DNA of 37,218 bases from positions 1 through 37,218 of the forward strand of contig NZ_JACDCW010000034.1 in NCBI RefSeq assembly GCF_013817345.1, read 5' to 3'. The translations under genes and the position numbers were made by a program. Shown one piece after another: positions 34,426 through 37,218 of the stretch. Below the pieces are notes generated by a model that saw nothing but the letters and a program-made list of their open reading frames with translations, made no database searches and was not told the origin of the DNA. This stretch comes from Methylibium sp. (GTDB lineage Bacteria > Pseudomonadota > Gammaproteobacteria > Burkholderiales > Burkholderiaceae_C). Numbering within the stretch: position 1 is the stretch's first letter; each line of letters begins with the position of its first letter.

Positions 34426-36960
34426 ATGTTCACGCTGCTGCGCCACCTCTCCTGGCCCGAACTGCGCCACCACGCCGGCCGGCATGCCGTCGCCATGCTG
34501 GCGGTGATGCTCGGTGTGGCACTGGCGTTCTCGGTGCACCTCATCAATGCCTCGGCGCTGGCGGAGTTCGCCGGCGCGGTGCGCAGCGTGGGCGGCGAGC
34601 CCGACCTGACGCTGCGCGGCAGCGGCACCCGCGGATTCGACGAGGCGCTCTATGCGCGCGTGGCGGCGCATCCGCAAGTCGCGCTCGCTTCGCCGGTCAT
34701 CGAGATCGACAGCTATGCCATCGACGCCAGCGGCAAGCGCAAGCCGCTGCGCGTGCTCGGCATCGACGCGCTGGTGGCACCGCAGCTCGCGCCGGCGCTG
34801 CTGCCGCGAGCCGCCGAAGGGAGCAGCCGGTTCGCGACGCTCGATCCCCACGCGGTGTTCCTCAACCCCACCGCGCAACGCAGCCTCGCACTCGATGCGG
34901 GCGAGGCGCTGCAGGTGCAGAGCGGCCTGAGCCTGCAGCCGCTCCGGGTGGCCGGCGGCAATGCCGCGCCGGGCGTGCCCCTGGCGGTGATGGACATCGC
35001 CGGCGCGCAGGCCGCGTTCGACCGGCTCGGGCGGCTCTCGCGCATCGACGTGCGGCTGGCCGCCGGGGCGGACCGCGCTTCGGTGCTGCGCGAGCTCGCA
35101 TTGCCGGCGGATGTGCGAGCCGCCGCGCCCGATGAGGCGGCCGCGCGACTCTCCAACGTGTCGCGCGCCTACCGCGTCAACCTCACGGTGCTCGCCCTGG
35201 TCGCGCTCTTCACAGGGGCGTTTCTGGTGTTCTCGATCCTGTCGCTGGCGGTAGCCAAGCGACTGCCGCAGTTCGCTCTGCTCGGCGTGCTCGGCCTGAC
35301 GGCGCGCGAGCGGCTCCAGCTGGTGCTGGCCGAATCGGCCCTGCTCGGCGTCGTCGGCAGCGTGCTCGGCATTGCCGTCGGCACCGGCCTGGCGCTGCTC
35401 GCGCTGCGCTGGCTCGGCGGCGACCTGGGCGGCGGCTATTTCGAAGGCGTGGCGCCGACGCTGCGGTTTACCGCCGGCGCCGCCGCGCTCTATGCAGGCC
35501 TGGGCGTGCTGGCCGCAGTTGTCGGCGGCGCGCTGCCGGCGCGCGCGGCTCAGCGCATGGCGCCGGCGCAGGCCCTTAAGGGGCTGGGCGAAGCCGGCCA
35601 GGCACCCAGCCGGCCCTGGCTGGGCCCCGCTCTGATGGCCGCCGGCGCGCTGCTCGCCCTCGCGCCGCCCGTGGCCGGTCTGGCCTTGTTCGCCTACGCA
35701 GCGGTAGCGCTGCTGCTCATCGGCGGCATCGCCTGCGTGCCGGCCGGCGTGGCGCTGCTGCTGCGCTGGGTGCGGCCGAGCACGCAGCCGCAATGGCTGC
35801 TGGCAATCGAGCGTGCGCGACACCTGCGCTCCAGCGCCACGGTGGCCGTGGCTGGCGTGGTGGCCAGCCTCAGCCTGGCCGTGGCGCTGACGGTCATGGT
35901 GGCGAGCTTTCGCGACGCCGTCTCACGCTGGCTCGACACCGTGTTGCCGGCCGATCTTTACGTGCGCACCGCCTCGCCCGGCGGCGGCGGCGAGACGGCC
36001 TGGTTGCCGCCCGATTTCGTGGCTGCGGCACGCGCGCTGCCCGGTGTGGCGCGCGCTGAGGCGCTGCGCGCCACCGCGATGCCGCTCGACCCTTTGCGAC
36101 CGGCGCCTGTGCTGATCGCAAGGCCGCTGGTCGACCCGGCGCGCACGCTGCCGCTGGTCGGTGAGCTGTTGCCCGCAATGCCGGGCGAACGCAGCGCCTA
36201 TGTGAGCGAAGCGATGGCCGCGCTCTTCGATGCCGCGCCGGGCGCCCGGCTCACGCTCCCGCTCACGCACAGCGGCGCCGACGGATCGGTGCGCAGCATC
36301 GACGCCGACTTCTTCGTGCGCGGCGTCTGGCGCGACTACGCCCGCCAGCATGGCGCCGTGGTGATCGCCGAGAGCGATTTTCGCGCCCTCACCGGCGACA
36401 CCCGCGTCAACGACCTGGCGCTCACGCTCGCGCCAGGGGCCGACATGGCGGCGCTGCAGCAGCGGCTGCGCGCACTGGCGCCGGACCCGGCGCTGATCGA
36501 GTTCGCGCAGGCGAGCGAGATACGCACCGCTTCCTTGCGCATCTTTGACCGCAGTTTCGCGGTCACCTACTGGCTGCAGGCGGTGGCCATCGTCATCGGC
36601 CTGTTCGGCATCGCAGCCAGCTTTTCGGCGCAGGTGCTGGCGCGGCGCAAGGAGTTCGGGCTGCTCGCGCACCTGGGCTTCACGCGCCGCCAGGTGCTCG
36701 CGATCGTGGCCGGCGAAGGCGCCGCGTGGACGGCGGCCGGCGCGCTGCTCGGACTGGCGCTCGGCCTGGCGGTGAGTGTGGTGCTGGTGCATGTCGTCAA
36801 CCCGCAAAGTTTTCACTGGACGATGGAGCTGCTGGCGCCCTGGGGCCGGCTCGCCGGGCTGTGCGCCGCCGTCGTCGCGGCCGGCACGCTGACGGCGGCG
36901 CTGGCCGCGCGGCAAGCAGTCTCGCGCGATGCGGTGCTGGCGGTGAAGGAGGACTGGTGA
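34426..36960 (+). CDS. FtsX/MacB-type ABC transporter permease
   Basis: This large inner-membrane permease of 844 residues belongs to the MacB-PCD/FtsX superfamily. An N-terminal helix (about 18-42) precedes a periplasmic domain. A first FtsX unit of membrane helices follows (LVALFTGAFLVFSILSLAVA and the next two). Several middle helices, a second periplasmic domain (about 500-700) and a C-terminal FtsX unit (YWLQAVAIVIGLFGIAASF onward, about 708-835) complete it. The duplicated layout matches YbbP-like permeases, which work by mechanotransmission rather than by import. It pairs with the ATPase upstream and a CrtC/AttH-like secreted protein downstream. The substrate is unknown; lipid or lipoprotein handling is plausible. 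Confidence 0.92.
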   Translation: MFTLLRHLSWPELRHHAGRHAVAMLAVMLGVALAFSVHLINASALAEFAGAVRSVGGEPDLTLRGSGTRGFDEALYARVAAHPQVALASPVIEIDSYAIDASGKRKPLRVLGIDALVAPQLAPALLPRAAEGSSRFATLDPHAVFLNPTAQRSLALDAGEALQVQSGLSLQPLRVAGGNAAPGVPLAVMDIAGAQAAFDRLGRLSRIDVRLAAGADRASVLRELALPADVRAAAPDEAAARLSNVSRAYRVNLTVLALVALFTGAFLVFSILSLAVAKRLPQFALLGVLGLTARERLQLVLAESALLGVVGSVLGIAVGTGLALLALRWLGGDLGGGYFEGVAPTLRFTAGAAALYAGLGVLAAVVGGALPARAAQRMAPAQALKGLGEAGQAPSRPWLGPALMAAGALLALAPPVAGLALFAYAAVALLLIGGIACVPAGVALLLRWVRPSTQPQWLLAIERARHLRSSATVAVAGVVASLSLAVALTVMVASFRDAVSRWLDTVLPADLYVRTASPGGGGETAWLPPDFVAAARALPGVARAEALRATAMPLDPLRPAPVLIARPLVDPARTLPLVGELLPAMPGERSAYVSEAMAALFDAAPGARLTLPLTHSGADGSVRSIDADFFVRGVWRDYARQHGAVVIAESDFRALTGDTRVNDLALTLAPGADMAALQQRLRALAPDPALIEFAQASEIRTASLRIFDRSFAVTYWLQAVAIVIGLFGIAASFSAQVLARRKEFGLLAHLGFTRRQVLAIVAGEGAAWTAAGALLGLALGLAVSVVLVHVVNPQSFHWTMELLAPWGRLAGLCAAVVAAGTLTAALAARQAVSRDAVLAVKEDW

Positions 36961-37063
36961 GGCCGACGTCGCACACTCGCTCCGCCGTCGCGGCGCTTGC
37001 GTATGCGCCTTACCCGGCACTCGACTGCCATCGAAAAGCCGCGCCCGTGCGGCGCAGCACGCC

Positions 37064-37218
37064 ATGAGTCGTTTGCGCCGCAGGCTGCTGCTGGCTCCGG
37101 CACTGGCCGCCGCGATGCGACAGAGCCACGCACAGCCTGCACAGGCGCAGACCGCGGCGGCGCCTGTCGTGCGCCCCGGCGTGCCGATCCGCCTGCCGCG
37201 CGACTTCGGTTCGCACCC
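37064..37218 (+). CDS. CrtC/AttH-like lipocalin-domain secreted protein, N-terminal fragment (cut by window edge)
   Basis: Only 51 codons are present. An Arg/Leu/Ala-rich N-terminus (SRLRRRLLLAPALAAAM, then QPAQAQTAAA) looks like a signal peptide. The end RLPRDFGSHP matches the start of the carotenoid 1,2-hydratase-like/AttH lipocalin domain, where it is usually followed by a WWYVTG-type motif. Families of this kind often sit downstream of an ABC ATPase and FtsX-like permease, as here. The 103 bases before it (36961-37063) hold nothing I recognise, and no clear Shine-Dalgarno sequence is visible, so the exact start is uncertain. Confidence 0.7.
   Translation, partial: MSRLRRRLLLAPALAAAMRQSHAQPAQAQTAAAPVVRPGVPIRLPRDFGSH

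Overview
The window is high-GC, gene-dense chromosomal DNA read as coming from a betaproteobacterium of the order Burkholderiales. The basis is the GC-rich codon use, the housekeeping protein sequences, the MutL with a nuclease motif typical of lineages without MutH, and the gene neighbourhoods. No database search was possible, so genus is left open. There is no rRNA, tRNA, CRISPR array, insertion sequence or prophage that I can recognise, and no gene-free stretch longer than about 280 bp.

Positions 1-11663 are all on the minus strand. Reading in transcription order: a dipeptide/oligopeptide ABC importer (dppA-B-C-D-F, mostly with ATGA overlaps), a YtcJ-like amidohydrolase, a COG0523/CobW metal-chaperone GTPase two bases behind it, a gamma-class carbonic anhydrase with hslO (Hsp33), and then the 5' half of sucA, which runs off the left edge. 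The cluster suggests peptide or amide uptake and breakdown next to genes for metal-dependent enzymes.

Positions 11853-19282 hold a plus-strand ferritin-like DUF455 gene and a minus-strand series: xerD, then a PDZ-less HtrA-like membrane serine protease, moxR, a DUF58 gene and a BatA-like VWA gene (the last three joined by ATGA overlaps), then a PAP2-type phosphatase and a MarC-family protein.

Positions 19349-33595 contain the order queG (divergent) / tsaE / N-acetylmuramoyl-L-alanine amidase / mutL / miaA, known from enterobacteria. Here it is split by two blocks. The first (minus strand) is dedA, a divergent lipoprotein 5'-nucleotidase/metallophosphatase and a homologue of the Anabaena sensory rhodopsin transducer. 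The second is an alpha/beta hydrolase lipoprotein, an RsuA/RluF-type pseudouridine synthase with a very long disordered N-terminus, and a PA2778-like C39-type cysteine peptidase with its PA2779-like membrane partner.

Positions 33672-37218 hold an ABC ATPase, a large FtsX/MacB-type permease and the start of a CrtC/AttH-like secreted lipocalin-fold protein, probably one export or envelope module.

The strongest non-coding signals are a pair of adjacent inverted repeats that enclose the Shine-Dalgarno sequence of the 5'-nucleotidase gene, a similar palindrome pair in front of dppA, and a recurrent TANNNT-like box about 6-15 bases upstream of several starts of transcription units (queG, mutL, DUF455, PAP2 and others). 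The last pattern suggests leaderless or very short-leader mRNAs.
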